The notes below the pieces were generated by a model that was given only the letters and a program-made list of their open reading frames with translations, was not told the origin of the DNA and made no database searches. A stretch of DNA of 18,765 bases from positions 1-18,765 of the forward strand of contig JAIRSK010000006.1 in assembly GCA_031255495.1 (NCBI GenBank), read 5' to 3'. This document shows, in pieces, positions 6,879-14,301 of the stretch. The translations under genes and the position numbers were made by a program. Each line of letters begins with the position of its first letter. Positions within the stretch are counted from its first letter, which is position 1. Source of the stretch: Endomicrobiellum devescovinae (GTDB taxonomy: Bacteria > Elusimicrobiota > Endomicrobiia > Endomicrobiales > Endomicrobiaceae).

Positions 6879-8462
6879 TTAAATGTAAGCTTTGTAATCT
6901 ATTTCTGGAAATATGTTATTTTTATTTTCCAAACTTTTTAAATAGGATTCGTCCAAAGAGTTATTGATTATTTGTGAATACAATTTTGTAAAATTTTCCA
7001 GATGATCTTTTGTTCTTTTTTTTGCATATTCAACCATTGTTCCCGTAGTCATAATGAAAGCCCAATCGGACGATTGGGCAAGAAGTAATTCCCTCGCAGA
7101 TTGATTTAATGCTCTTTTTAAAATTCCTCCGACATCGGCAAATTTATTTGCCAACTCAGACATTCTATCAGAGGCTTTATGTAAGTGCCTGTAAATATAA
7201 TCATTTGATTCGTTAAGCCAAACCTCGTAGTATCCTTTATCTCCCCAAGATGAAGCCGCAGGACTAACAATTTGATTTACAGGAAATTTATTGAGATATT
7301 CCGAAGGAGTTATAGGCTTTATAATATTTTGATCGTACTGCATTTTCCTAAATAAAAAGTTTATAAAATCAGGTCCTTCAAACCACCAATGCCCGAAAAG
7401 TTCGGCATCGTACATAGAAACGACTATTGGAGGTCTATCCATAAGTTCCGATAAATATTCAACTTGTTTAGTTCTATTGAATAAAAAATTGCCCGCATGT
7501 TCAGCAGCTTTATCTCTTGCATGTTGTGGAAAGTAAGGCTGTTTGTCGCTCAAAGCAACTTTTCCTGTAATTTTATGATATTTTATTCCTATATTTCTCC
7601 TAATACCATCTAAATGTAAATAAGGCTTTATATATTCATAATCGCAATCATATCCTAAATCTCTGTAAAATTCTCTATAAGCGAAATCTCCGGGATACCC
7701 AGTTTCTGCACTCCAAACTTGGCTAGCAGTTTCCATGTCTCTTGAAAAAGCCGCAACACCGCTTTCGCAGTAAATGGGAGCAAAAACGCCGTATTTAGGA
7801 CGAGGCTTAGCGTATAAAATGCCTTGAGAGTCAAGAAAGAAATACTTTAAATTCTCTCCTTTCAATATTTTATCTATCCCCGGATAATAAGCGCATTCGG
7901 CAAGCCATATTCCCTTAGGGCTTACTCCAAAGTGCCTTTCATAATCCTTACAAGCTACACTTATTTGAGCTTTCTGAGCTTTTTCGTTATTCATCAAAGG
8001 CAAAAAACCATGTGTAGCGCAGCATGTGATAATTTCAATCTTTCCTAAAAACTGCAACTTTTTAAAACTATTAAGAATATTTCCATTGTATTTATTCCAT
8101 AATCTTTTGCAGTCTTGAAAATGGTCATAATACATTTGAGCAACAGGTTTAAAATCAATACTATTTTGCGTTCTTGAAAGTTCTTTTTCTGAAAGTTCTA
8201 TTTGTTTATTTAATCTTTCGTAATAACGGGACTGCAGGAGATTGTCTGAAAGCATGTTCGCTAAAGACGGGGTTATTGTCATAGTTATCCTAAAATCTAT
8301 CCCGTCTTCAACAAATTTTTCAAATACTGAAAGTAAAGGAAGATATGTTTCGGTAATTGCTTCATAAAGCCAATCTTCTTCCAAAAAATCGGGATATTCA
8401 GGGTGCCTTACATATGGTAGGTGAGCGTGTAATTGCAAACACCAGTAGCCTTTATAGTTCAT
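6879..8462 (-). CDS. Glycoside hydrolase family 57 (DUF1957-type), probable 1,4-alpha-glucan branching enzyme
   Basis: GH57 branching enzymes cut and re-join alpha-1,4-glucan chains to make alpha-1,6 branches. All five GH57 regions can be seen in the 527 residues. These are LHAHLPYVRHP (11-21), ATHGFLPL (149-156), GIWLAECAYYPG (184-195) with the likely nucleophile Glu189, SMYDAELFGHWWFEGP (349-364) with the likely acid/base Asp352, and SSWGDKGYYEVW further on. GYPGDFAYREFYRDLGYD (255-272) is typical of the DUF1957 subgroup rather than amylopullulanases. GAGG lies 7 nt before the ATG. It follows the DUF4912 gene by 48 nt, a partner often seen beside such enzymes. Activity as branching enzyme rather than another glucanotransferase is inferred. 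No signal peptide is visible, so it should act on intracellular glycogen. Confidence 0.92.
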   Translation of the reverse strand: MNYKGYWCLQLHAHLPYVRHPEYPDFLEEDWLYEAITETYLPLLSVFEKFVEDGIDFRITMTITPSLANMLSDNLLQSRYYERLNKQIELSEKELSRTQNSIDFKPVAQMYYDHFQDCKRLWNKYNGNILNSFKKLQFLGKIEIITCCATHGFLPLMNNEKAQKAQISVACKDYERHFGVSPKGIWLAECAYYPGIDKILKGENLKYFFLDSQGILYAKPRPKYGVFAPIYCESGVAAFSRDMETASQVWSAETGYPGDFAYREFYRDLGYDCDYEYIKPYLHLDGIRRNIGIKYHKITGKVALSDKQPYFPQHARDKAAEHAGNFLFNRTKQVEYLSELMDRPPIVVSMYDAELFGHWWFEGPDFINFLFRKMQYDQNIIKPITPSEYLNKFPVNQIVSPAASSWGDKGYYEVWLNESNDYIYRHLHKASDRMSELANKFADVGGILKRALNQSARELLLAQSSDWAFIMTTGTMVEYAKKRTKDHLENFTKLYSQIINNSLDESYLKSLENKNNIFPEIDYKAYI

Positions 8463-8510
8463 TGAACAACCTCTATAAAATTGATTTGCCTAACGCTACT
8501 GTAACTATAC

Positions 8511-9083
8511 TTATTTTTTGGAAAGCAACCTAGAACTTGCAAAGCTTTTGCTTGAAGGCAACTCTGTAATTTTCCAAAATTCCTTCATGTTTTTTACGGT
8601 TGTATTTGAAGAACCTATGTTCTTCTTGAGAAATTTTTTAAAATCAAATTTAAGAGTTCCCCATAATTCATCGGCAATATCCGAAGATCCATACGCAGGC
8701 ATTTTAAGAAGATTAGATCTTGCGACAGATATAAATTTTCCATTCTTAAGAATAAAACCCACATCAACAATCCATGAACGATTGTATTCTCCTACGTTTA
8801 TATACCAACTTAAAGAATCGTAGTTTGCATGTATGTCAAAATACTTATTAGCGTTGCTACCATTAAAATCTATGCCTGTAACGTCATAAACTCTAATTAC
8901 AAAAGCAGAAGAGTCAAAGTCGCCGTTGTATTGTCTTGACAATTCTCCAAATTTATCAAAAGAGAACTCCCAATAAGCAAAAATCCAAACGGGATCTTTT
9001 GGAAGAATAACTACTTTGGTGTCACCGTATGTCTTGGGTAATTCGAACTCGTTGGACGTATCGCAAGATTTCGTCATATTCAA
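8511..9083 (-). CDS. DUF4912 domain protein
   Basis: The 190-residue protein matches the DUF4912 pattern. It has a YGDTKVVILPKDPVWIFAYWEFS segment (about 19-41; only key residues matter: Y, DP, W, YWE), then IRVYDVTGIDF, a W-Y-I-N-V strand, and RSWIVDVGF and ARSNLLKMP blocks, giving a compact beta-rich fold. The C-terminal 60 residues are basic and look less ordered. The biochemical role is not known to me. Genes for it frequently neighbour GH57/DUF1957 enzymes, which suggests a link to alpha-glucan handling; that is inference. It is first in its operon. AAGGGA lies 8 nt before the ATG, and a good promoter lies about 40 nt upstream. Confidence 0.85.
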   Translation of the reverse strand: MNMTKSCDTSNEFELPKTYGDTKVVILPKDPVWIFAYWEFSFDKFGELSRQYNGDFDSSAFVIRVYDVTGIDFNGSNANKYFDIHANYDSLSWYINVGEYNRSWIVDVGFILKNGKFISVARSNLLKMPAYGSSDIADELWGTLKFDFKKFLKKNIGSSNTTVKNMKEFWKITELPSSKSFASSRLLSKK

Positions 9084-9118
9084 ATTCCCTTGAAATATAT
9101 TTATATTTTAGTTATAGA

Positions 9119-9147
9119 ATTTTACAAATTTATTATTTTTCGGTCAA
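9119..9147 (-). promoter_or_regulatory. Sigma-70-type promoter for the DUF4912-GH57-HD-GYP-rsmI-argC-argJ operon
   Basis: On the minus strand TTGACC (9142-9147), a 17-nt spacer and TAAAAT (9119-9124) form a strong promoter, 5/6 at each box. It sits in the only clear break between gene groups in this half, directly after a terminator-like hairpin. Transcription would start about 25-30 nt before the DUF4912 ATG. Confidence 0.75.
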
Positions 9148-9148
9148 T

Positions 9149-9180
9149 AAAAAAAATAATTTTATACTATAAATAGCATA
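9149..9180 (-). terminator. Possible intrinsic terminator after the amidohydrolase gene
   Basis: Minus-strand TATGCTA and TAGTATA pair (one G-U) around a TTTA loop. They are followed a few bases later by eight T (A-run 9149-9156). The hairpin begins 13 nt after the amidohydrolase stop. The stem is short and AT-rich, so efficiency is doubtful, but the position between two gene groups fits. Confidence 0.45.
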
Positions 9181-9193
9181 ATATAAACTTTTT

Positions 9194-10339
9194 TTATTTT
9201 AAAAACGATTCTAAAGTATATGCAATATACTTAGAAGCTTTTGGAAGAGCTGTTTCATCTACATTAAAATTGCTGTGGTGCCAAGGATATGAGGTATGTT
9301 TGTCTTTTGACGTGCCTATATAAATAAAATTCCCGGGGACATTATTTAGATATTCCGAAAAATCCTCTCCCCCCATAGACGGTTTTTGCAATATTTCAAC
9401 GTTTTGTCTGCCGTAAAATTCTTTAGCCGTTTTTATGCAAGCTTCAGTAATCTTAGGTGTGTTTATTAAAGCGTTCCCTATGGGAATATAGTCAACTTTA
9501 CATTTAACACCATAAGCAATTTCCAAAGCTTTAATTTTCTTTATAACACTTGCTTTTATCAATTTTCTTACTTCTTTATTAAAACTCCTTACTGTACCAA
9601 GCAAAGTTACATTTTTACAGATAACATTATACGCATCACCGCCTTCTATCTTCCCAAATGTTATAACAGCGTCTTCTGTAGGATCAATTTCTCTTGATAT
9701 AATACTTTGCGCCATATTTACAAAAACTGATGCCGCAACTAATGCGTCTTTGCCCTTATGAGGATAAGCACCATGCGCTATAGCTCCAATAATTTCTATC
9801 TTTATTTGATCAACCGCAGACATCATAGCGCCATACTTTAAACCTATTTTGCCTGATTTTATCCAAGGGCTTACATGCGTTCCCAAAATAAAATCAACAT
9901 CTGGATTTTTCAGAACCCCAGCTTTTATCATAACTTTAGCGCCATTGGAATTTTCCTCATTTGGTTGAAAAATAAATTTTATATTTCCTTTCAATTCATT
10001 TTTTTTCATGTTTAAAAGCTCTGCCGCTCCAAGCATTATCGCCGTGTGCGCATCATGACCACAAGCATGCATAACTCCCGTATTTACTGACTTATAATCA
10101 ATATCATTATACTCACAAACACCTAAAGCATCTATATCAGCTCTTAAAGCTATTGTTTTCCCAGAAAATTTTCCTTTTATAATACCGACCACCCCAGTAT
10201 CGCCAACTCTTTTATATGGAATTTTCAATTCATTAAGTTTAGACTCAATAAATTTTGCAGTTTTAAATTCTTTTCCGCCAAGCTCTGGGTTTTTATGTAT
10301 ATGCCTTCTGTTTTCTATAACTTTTCTTTCAAAATCCAT
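9194..10339 (-). CDS. M20-family metallo-amidohydrolase (N-acyl amino acid / aminoacylase-like)
   Basis: M20D enzymes remove acyl groups from N-acyl amino acids; close relatives act on N-acetyl-diaminopimelate, hippurate or indoleacetyl amino acids. From the chosen ATG (381 aa) the metal ligands are visible: Cys93 and His95 in HACGHDAHT, Glu129 in PNEENSNGA, His155 in GTHVSP, and a C-terminal HHSNFNVDE. A typical dimerisation-domain segment with GAIAHGAYPH and the SMGGEDFSEYL block are also present. I chose the ATG at 10337-10339 because GGAGA lies 4 nt upstream (10344-10348). A TTG at 10358-10360 would add seven unconserved residues. It follows nnrD by 17 nt. The exact substrate cannot be read from the sequence; an N-acetyl-LL-diaminopimelate deacetylase role in lysine synthesis is one possibility. 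Confidence 0.9.
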   Translation of the reverse strand: MDFERKVIENRRHIHKNPELGGKEFKTAKFIESKLNELKIPYKRVGDTGVVGIIKGKFSGKTIALRADIDALGVCEYNDIDYKSVNTGVMHACGHDAHTAIMLGAAELLNMKKNELKGNIKFIFQPNEENSNGAKVMIKAGVLKNPDVDFILGTHVSPWIKSGKIGLKYGAMMSAVDQIKIEIIGAIAHGAYPHKGKDALVAASVFVNMAQSIISREIDPTEDAVITFGKIEGGDAYNVICKNVTLLGTVRSFNKEVRKLIKASVIKKIKALEIAYGVKCKVDYIPIGNALINTPKITEACIKTAKEFYGRQNVEILQKPSMGGEDFSEYLNNVPGNFIYIGTSKDKHTSYPWHHSNFNVDETALPKASKYIAYTLESFLK

Positions 10340-10356
10340 TTTATCTCCATATATAA

Positions 10357-11193
10357 TCAATGCGAAATTTGCTTTATGGCTCTATAAATATTTTCAGCTA
10401 TATCGCTTGCGACAATACTTATTTGGCATTTTTCTTTCTCAGCCAACTCTCCTGCTAATCCATGAACAAATACTGCAAACTTTACAGCCTCAAAAATGTC
10501 ATAGTCAATATTTATAAATGCAGCTATCATCCCGCTCAAAACATCGCCGCTTCCCGCTGTAGCCATAGCAGGAGTACCTGTATTATTTGTATAAATCTTT
10601 CCATCTGAAACAACAAGCGTATCCTTACCTTTGAGAACGCATATAAGAGAATTTTTATCAGCAAAATCAGCTGCTATTTTTGCTCTGTTACTTTTTATAG
10701 AATCAATTGAAATATTCAAAAGTTTGGAAAATTCACCTAAGTGAGGTGTTAATATAAGGTTAGATTTTGCGTCATTAAGATTGCCTGAAATACCATTAAA
10801 AACGGAAATTCCTGAGGCGTCTAAAACTGTGGGAATATTAACTGAAGAAATAATCTTATGAACAAATTTATAATCTGATTTAAGTCCAGGTCCTATAACT
10901 ATAGATGTAACTTTTCTTAATTTGACGTAGTTAAGAATATCCGACGCTGTTTTATATATGTAAAATAGTGTCTCTGGTCTAGACAACGAACAAGCTTGAA
11001 TTAAAAAATTTTCTTTAACAGCATATGTTACAAGACCTGCTCCAGAATAAAATGCTCCTAAACAGCATAAAGCTCCTGCGCCGGGCATGGTCTTAGAACC
11101 TGCAATGACTAAAACATGTCCAAAATCATATTTGTGACTGTCAGGCTTTCTTTTTAATTTGCAGATGAAGTTTTTAATTTCTTGTTTCTTCAT
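10357..11193 (-). CDS. nnrD: ADP/ATP-dependent NAD(P)H-hydrate dehydratase (stand-alone YjeF C-terminal domain)
   Basis: NnrD repairs damaged NADH and NADPH hydrates at the expense of a nucleoside triphosphate or diphosphate. From the ATG at 11191-11193 the protein has 278 residues in a ribokinase-like fold. Visible are GHVLVIAGSKTMPGAGAL, GPGL (101-104), ILTPHLGEFSKLL (147-159), KGKDTLVV (188-195) and the catalytic AGSGDVLSGMIAAF (213-226) with Asp217. The usual fusion partner, the NnrE epimerase domain, is absent; only the dehydratase half is encoded, and no nnrE is in the window. The ATG lies 4 nt after the acpS stop without its own ribosome binding site, suggesting coupled translation. 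An upstream TTG inside acpS is possible but adds unconserved residues. Confidence 0.92.
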   Translation of the reverse strand: MKKQEIKNFICKLKRKPDSHKYDFGHVLVIAGSKTMPGAGALCCLGAFYSGAGLVTYAVKENFLIQACSLSRPETLFYIYKTASDILNYVKLRKVTSIVIGPGLKSDYKFVHKIISSVNIPTVLDASGISVFNGISGNLNDAKSNLILTPHLGEFSKLLNISIDSIKSNRAKIAADFADKNSLICVLKGKDTLVVSDGKIYTNNTGTPAMATAGSGDVLSGMIAAFINIDYDIFEAVKFAVFVHGLAGELAEKEKCQISIVASDIAENIYRAIKQISH

Positions 11194-11197
11194 AAAG

Positions 11198-11533
11198 TTA
11201 AAAAGCAATTGCAACCGCAGCAACGTATTTTTTCGTATGAGACAGAGATATATTTATTTTATTATATTTCTTATTCTTTACATAAACTTGAGGTTTGCCA
11301 TCTTTATCGTTTCTGACAGATATATCAGTTATTACAAGATTCTTATTCTTTGAGCTTAAAGCCTTCCATACGGCTTCTTTAGCCGCAAAGCGAGCAGTTA
11401 AATGCTGCGCTGCGTTTTTTTTAGCTAAAGAATATAATATTTCTTCTTTTGAAAATATACGTTCAAGATATGTTTTATCTTTTACGTATTTATCAAATCT
11501 TTTAACTTCTTCTATATCTATGCCTATGTTCAT
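11198..11533 (-). CDS. acpS: Holo-[acyl-carrier-protein] synthase
   Basis: AcpS transfers 4'-phosphopantetheine from CoA to the serine of acyl carrier protein, activating fatty acid synthesis. The ATG at 11531-11533 gives 111 residues, close to the family norm of about 120. The Mg ligands are visible as Asp6 in IGIDIEEV and Glu53 in RFAAKEAVWKAL, and ISLSHTKKYVAAVAIA closes the fold. The open frame extends 25 codons further upstream, but that part is unconserved and lacks a family-like start; MNIGIDIEE is the expected N terminus. Only a weak AAAAG precedes the start. nnrD follows by 4 nt, an arrangement common in bacteria. Confidence 0.95.
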   Translation of the reverse strand: MNIGIDIEEVKRFDKYVKDKTYLERIFSKEEILYSLAKKNAAQHLTARFAAKEAVWKALSSKNKNLVITDISVRNDKDGKPQVYVKNKKYNKINISLSHTKKYVAAVAIAF

Positions 11534-11692
11534 TTTAAACTTTTTAATTATAAGATTTCTGAAAAAATTGAAACTAGAATCTGTAACTTCACACAGTATA
11601 ACAAACAATCAGGCTAAATAGAATACCGCTCCATGCAAGGAAACTTCTAAAGCACTTCAGTCAAAGGCTTAGAGAAAAATACAAAACAAAAC
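11534..11692 (-). other. 159-nt gap between glmS and acpS
   Basis: No gene is convincing here. On the minus strand a 23-codon open frame without a start (11589-11660) reads FLAWSGILFSLIVCY and ends in TGA; it is hydrophobic but unrecognised. The gap also holds the extended -10 element at 11595-11603. No strong terminator follows glmS; the best pairing is an imperfect CTAAGC/GCTTTAG without a U-tract. Confidence 0.5.
11595..11603 (-). promoter_or_regulatory. Possible extended -10 promoter for acpS-nnrD-amidohydrolase
   Basis: The minus strand reads TGTTATACT, i.e. TGN followed by TATACT (5/6 to the -10 consensus), about 60 nt before the acpS start. No good -35 box lies at 16-18 nt, which extended -10 promoters can do without. 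Tentative. Confidence 0.35.
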
Positions 11693-13522
11693 TTACTCAA
11701 CTGTAACTGATTTTGCGAGATTCCTAGGCTGGTCAACATCGCAACCTAACATCACTGCCACATAATAAGACAACAATTGGAGAGGAATTACAGATAAAAT
11801 AGGGGATATGAACTCATCGCAGTCCGGAACATATATTACGTTGTCGCCCTTGTCTAAAGCAGTTTTGTCAGATTCGCTTGCTATTAATATAATAGTACCG
11901 CCTCTTGCCTTTGCTTCTTCAATATTTGAAATTATTTTTTTGTAAACTCTGCTCTTAACAGCTATAGCAACCACAGGCATATCATCATCAATCAAAGCTA
12001 TAGGACCGTGCTTCATTTCACCAGCTGCATACCCTTCTGCATGTATATAAGAAATCTCTTTTAGCTTTAAAGCGCCCTCAAGAGCAACAGGATAATTAAC
12101 ATTCCTACCTAAGTATAAAAAATCTCTTTTATGTGCAAATTTTTTGGCAACTTCATGAACACTTTCCGCTTGTTTTAAAAAATTTCCTACCTTTACAGGA
12201 ACTTCCCATAATTCCTTTAAATATTTTTTTAACTCTTCTTTTGAAAGGCTTTCCTTTCTACACGCCCAATCTAATGCAAGCATATAAAGAGCAGCAATCT
12301 GCCCAGTAAAAGCTTTCGTAGATGCAACACCTATTTCCGGTCCGCAGTGGGTGTATAGCACATGGTCAGCCTCGCGGCTCATGCTAGACCCAACAATATT
12401 GCAAACTGCTAACGTTATACAACCTTTGCTCTTAGCAAGCCTTAGAGCAGCTAAAGTGTCTGCTGTTTCTCCTGATTGAGAAATGACTATAACAAGAATC
12501 CTGTCATTTAAAATAGGCTCTCTATATCTAAACTCCGACGCTATATCAACTTCTGTATGCATTTTTGCAAAATTCTCAAAAAGAAATTTTGAAACAAGCC
12601 CAGAATGATAAGAAGTTCCACAAGCAACGATATAAACATTTGATATATTCTTAATATCTTCTTTTGACAATTTGACTTCTTCAAGATAAACACGACCTTC
12701 ATCAGGATAAATTCTACCTCTAAAAGTATCTTCAATAGTTCTAGGCTGTTCATGTATTTCTTTAAGCATGAAATGTTTATAGCCTTCTTTTTCAGCCTGT
12801 ACACAATCCCATTTTATATTTTTTACTTCTCTCTTTTTTACGTTATTTTCAATATCAGTTATTGTTATTTTGTTGGCAGTCAATTCGGCAATATCGCCAT
12901 TTTCAAGAAAAATCATATCGCGGGTGTAAGAAAGTAATGCTGGAATATCTGAAGCTAAAAAGTTTTCGCCTTCGCCTATGCCAACGATAAGAGGAGCATC
13001 TTGTCTTGCGCATATTATTTTATCTGGCTCATCTTTACATATTACGCCAAGAGCATATGAACCTTTTATTTCTTTAAGAGTTTCCTGAACTGCAAAAAGC
13101 AAATTATTTTTGTAATGTTTTTTTATAAGATGAGCTATTACTTCAGTATCGGTTTCAGATCTAAATTCTTTGCCTTCTTTTTCAAGACCCGATTTTAATT
13201 CGGCATAATTTTCTATTATTCCATTATGAACTATAACTATGCTTTTGGTCGGATCTGTGTGCGGATGAGCGTTTTCTTCCGACGGCTTACCATGCGTAGC
13301 CCAACGAGTATGACCTATAGATATATTCGCTTTTAAATGCTTTTTTTCTATATTTTCTTCAAGATTTTTTAATTTGCCTACGCTTCGTCTAATTTGCAAC
13401 TGTCCATCTTTAACAACAGCAATACCTGAAGAATCATATCCTCTATATTCAAGTTTTTTTAATCCATCAAGAACTATATCTACAGCATTTTTTTCACCTA
13501 TATAACCCACTATTCCGCACAT
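11693..13522 (-). CDS. glmS: Glutamine--fructose-6-phosphate aminotransferase (isomerising)
   Basis: GlmS makes glucosamine-6-phosphate from fructose-6-phosphate and glutamine, the entry step to UDP-GlcNAc for peptidoglycan. The 609 residues match the family. The N-terminal glutaminase begins MCGIVGYIG, with Cys2 the nucleophile after Met removal, and carries IGHTRWATHGKPSEENAHPH. Two SIS sugar-isomerase domains follow, with VACGTSYHSG, VISQSGETADTLAAL and GPEIGVASTKAFTGQ in the first and LGRNVNYPVALEGALKLKEISYIHAEGY in the second. The C terminus DQPRNLAKSVTVE is the conserved end. AGAGG lies 7 nt before the ATG, 18 nt after pdxJ. No glmS ribozyme can fit upstream, because pdxJ is immediately adjacent. 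It works with GlmM, two genes upstream. Confidence 0.98.
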   Translation of the reverse strand: MCGIVGYIGEKNAVDIVLDGLKKLEYRGYDSSGIAVVKDGQLQIRRSVGKLKNLEENIEKKHLKANISIGHTRWATHGKPSEENAHPHTDPTKSIVIVHNGIIENYAELKSGLEKEGKEFRSETDTEVIAHLIKKHYKNNLLFAVQETLKEIKGSYALGVICKDEPDKIICARQDAPLIVGIGEGENFLASDIPALLSYTRDMIFLENGDIAELTANKITITDIENNVKKREVKNIKWDCVQAEKEGYKHFMLKEIHEQPRTIEDTFRGRIYPDEGRVYLEEVKLSKEDIKNISNVYIVACGTSYHSGLVSKFLFENFAKMHTEVDIASEFRYREPILNDRILVIVISQSGETADTLAALRLAKSKGCITLAVCNIVGSSMSREADHVLYTHCGPEIGVASTKAFTGQIAALYMLALDWACRKESLSKEELKKYLKELWEVPVKVGNFLKQAESVHEVAKKFAHKRDFLYLGRNVNYPVALEGALKLKEISYIHAEGYAAGEMKHGPIALIDDDMPVVAIAVKSRVYKKIISNIEEAKARGGTIILIASESDKTALDKGDNVIYVPDCDEFISPILSVIPLQLLSYYVAVMLGCDVDQPRNLAKSVTVE

Positions 13523-13540
13523 GCGTAGACCTCTCTAAAT

Positions 13541-14284
13541 TTACAAATTTGAGTTCTGCTGTATCAGTTTTCTCATATCAAAAACAGCTTTTTGAAGACC
13601 ATCAAATATTGCTTTAGAAATTATTGAAAACCCTATATTAAATTCATTCATTCCATGAATTTTACAGATTTGACCTACATTCTCGTAATCAAGCCCATGT
13701 CCAGCATTCAATATAAGCTTTCTTTTAAGAGCTTCCTTTGAAGCTTCAGTAATTCTCTTAAGCTCGCCTTTACATTCTCTTGATGAAGAACCGCTTTCTT
13801 TAAAAATTAAAGAGTATTTCCCAGTATGCAACTCAACCGCATCTGCTCCAACTTCAGAACAAGCAGAAACTTGTTCCAGATCCGCATCAATAAATATGCT
13901 GACCACAATTCCAACTTTTTTAAGCTTAGATATAATACTAGAAAGGGTTTCTTTGTTATTTTTAACATCAAGACCGCCTTCGGTGGTAAGTTCTTCCCTC
14001 TTTTCCGGAACTATACACACAGAATCCGGCTTAACGTCTAAAGCAACGCCAACCACTTCTTCAGTCGCAGCCATTTCTAGATTTAATTTAGTTTTTAAAA
14101 TTTCTCGCAAGCTGTAAACGTCATAGTCTTGAATATGTCTTCTGTCTTCTCTTAAATGAACAGTAATTCCATCTGCTCCAGCTTTTTCGCACACAAGAGC
14201 AGCTTCAACGACCGATGGAGCGCCTTCTCTGCGAGCTTGTCTTAAGGTAGCTATGTGGTCAATATTTACGCCTAATTTTATCAT
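13541..14284 (-). CDS. pdxJ: Pyridoxine 5'-phosphate synthase
   Basis: PdxJ condenses 1-deoxy-D-xylulose 5-phosphate with 3-amino-2-oxopropyl phosphate to pyridoxine 5'-phosphate in the DXP-dependent B6 route. The 247-residue TIM barrel is full length. It starts MIKLGVNIDHIATLRQAR, then GADGITVHLREDRRHIQDYD, LNLEMAAT, VCIVPEKREELTTEGGLDV, GADAVELHTGKYS, LNAGHGLDYENV and a C-terminal EFNIGFSIISKAIF. GAGAGGTGG lies 4 nt before the ATG. It sits 17 nt after glmM and 18 nt before glmS, inside the amino-sugar genes. Its product PLP is the cofactor of GlyA in this window. Other B6 genes are not present here. Confidence 0.98.
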   Translation of the reverse strand: MIKLGVNIDHIATLRQARREGAPSVVEAALVCEKAGADGITVHLREDRRHIQDYDVYSLREILKTKLNLEMAATEEVVGVALDVKPDSVCIVPEKREELTTEGGLDVKNNKETLSSIISKLKKVGIVVSIFIDADLEQVSACSEVGADAVELHTGKYSLIFKESGSSSRECKGELKRITEASKEALKRKLILNAGHGLDYENVGQICKIHGMNEFNIGFSIISKAIFDGLQKAVFDMRKLIQQNSNL

Positions 14285-14301
14285 ATTTCCACCTCTCTGC
14301 T

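Noticed and set aside
11589..11660. Hydrophobic 23-codon open frame upstream of acpS (FLAWSGILFSLIVCY)
   Set aside because: No start codon in frame and no recognised family; it overlaps the putative extended -10. Could be a remnant but unsupported.
12541..12804. 87-codon minus-strand reading inside glmS
   Set aside because: Out of frame with glmS, Leu/Ile/Lys-rich low-complexity, no family features.
13523..13540. Possible glmS ribozyme in front of glmS
   Set aside because: Only 18 nt separate pdxJ and glmS, too short for the ribozyme.
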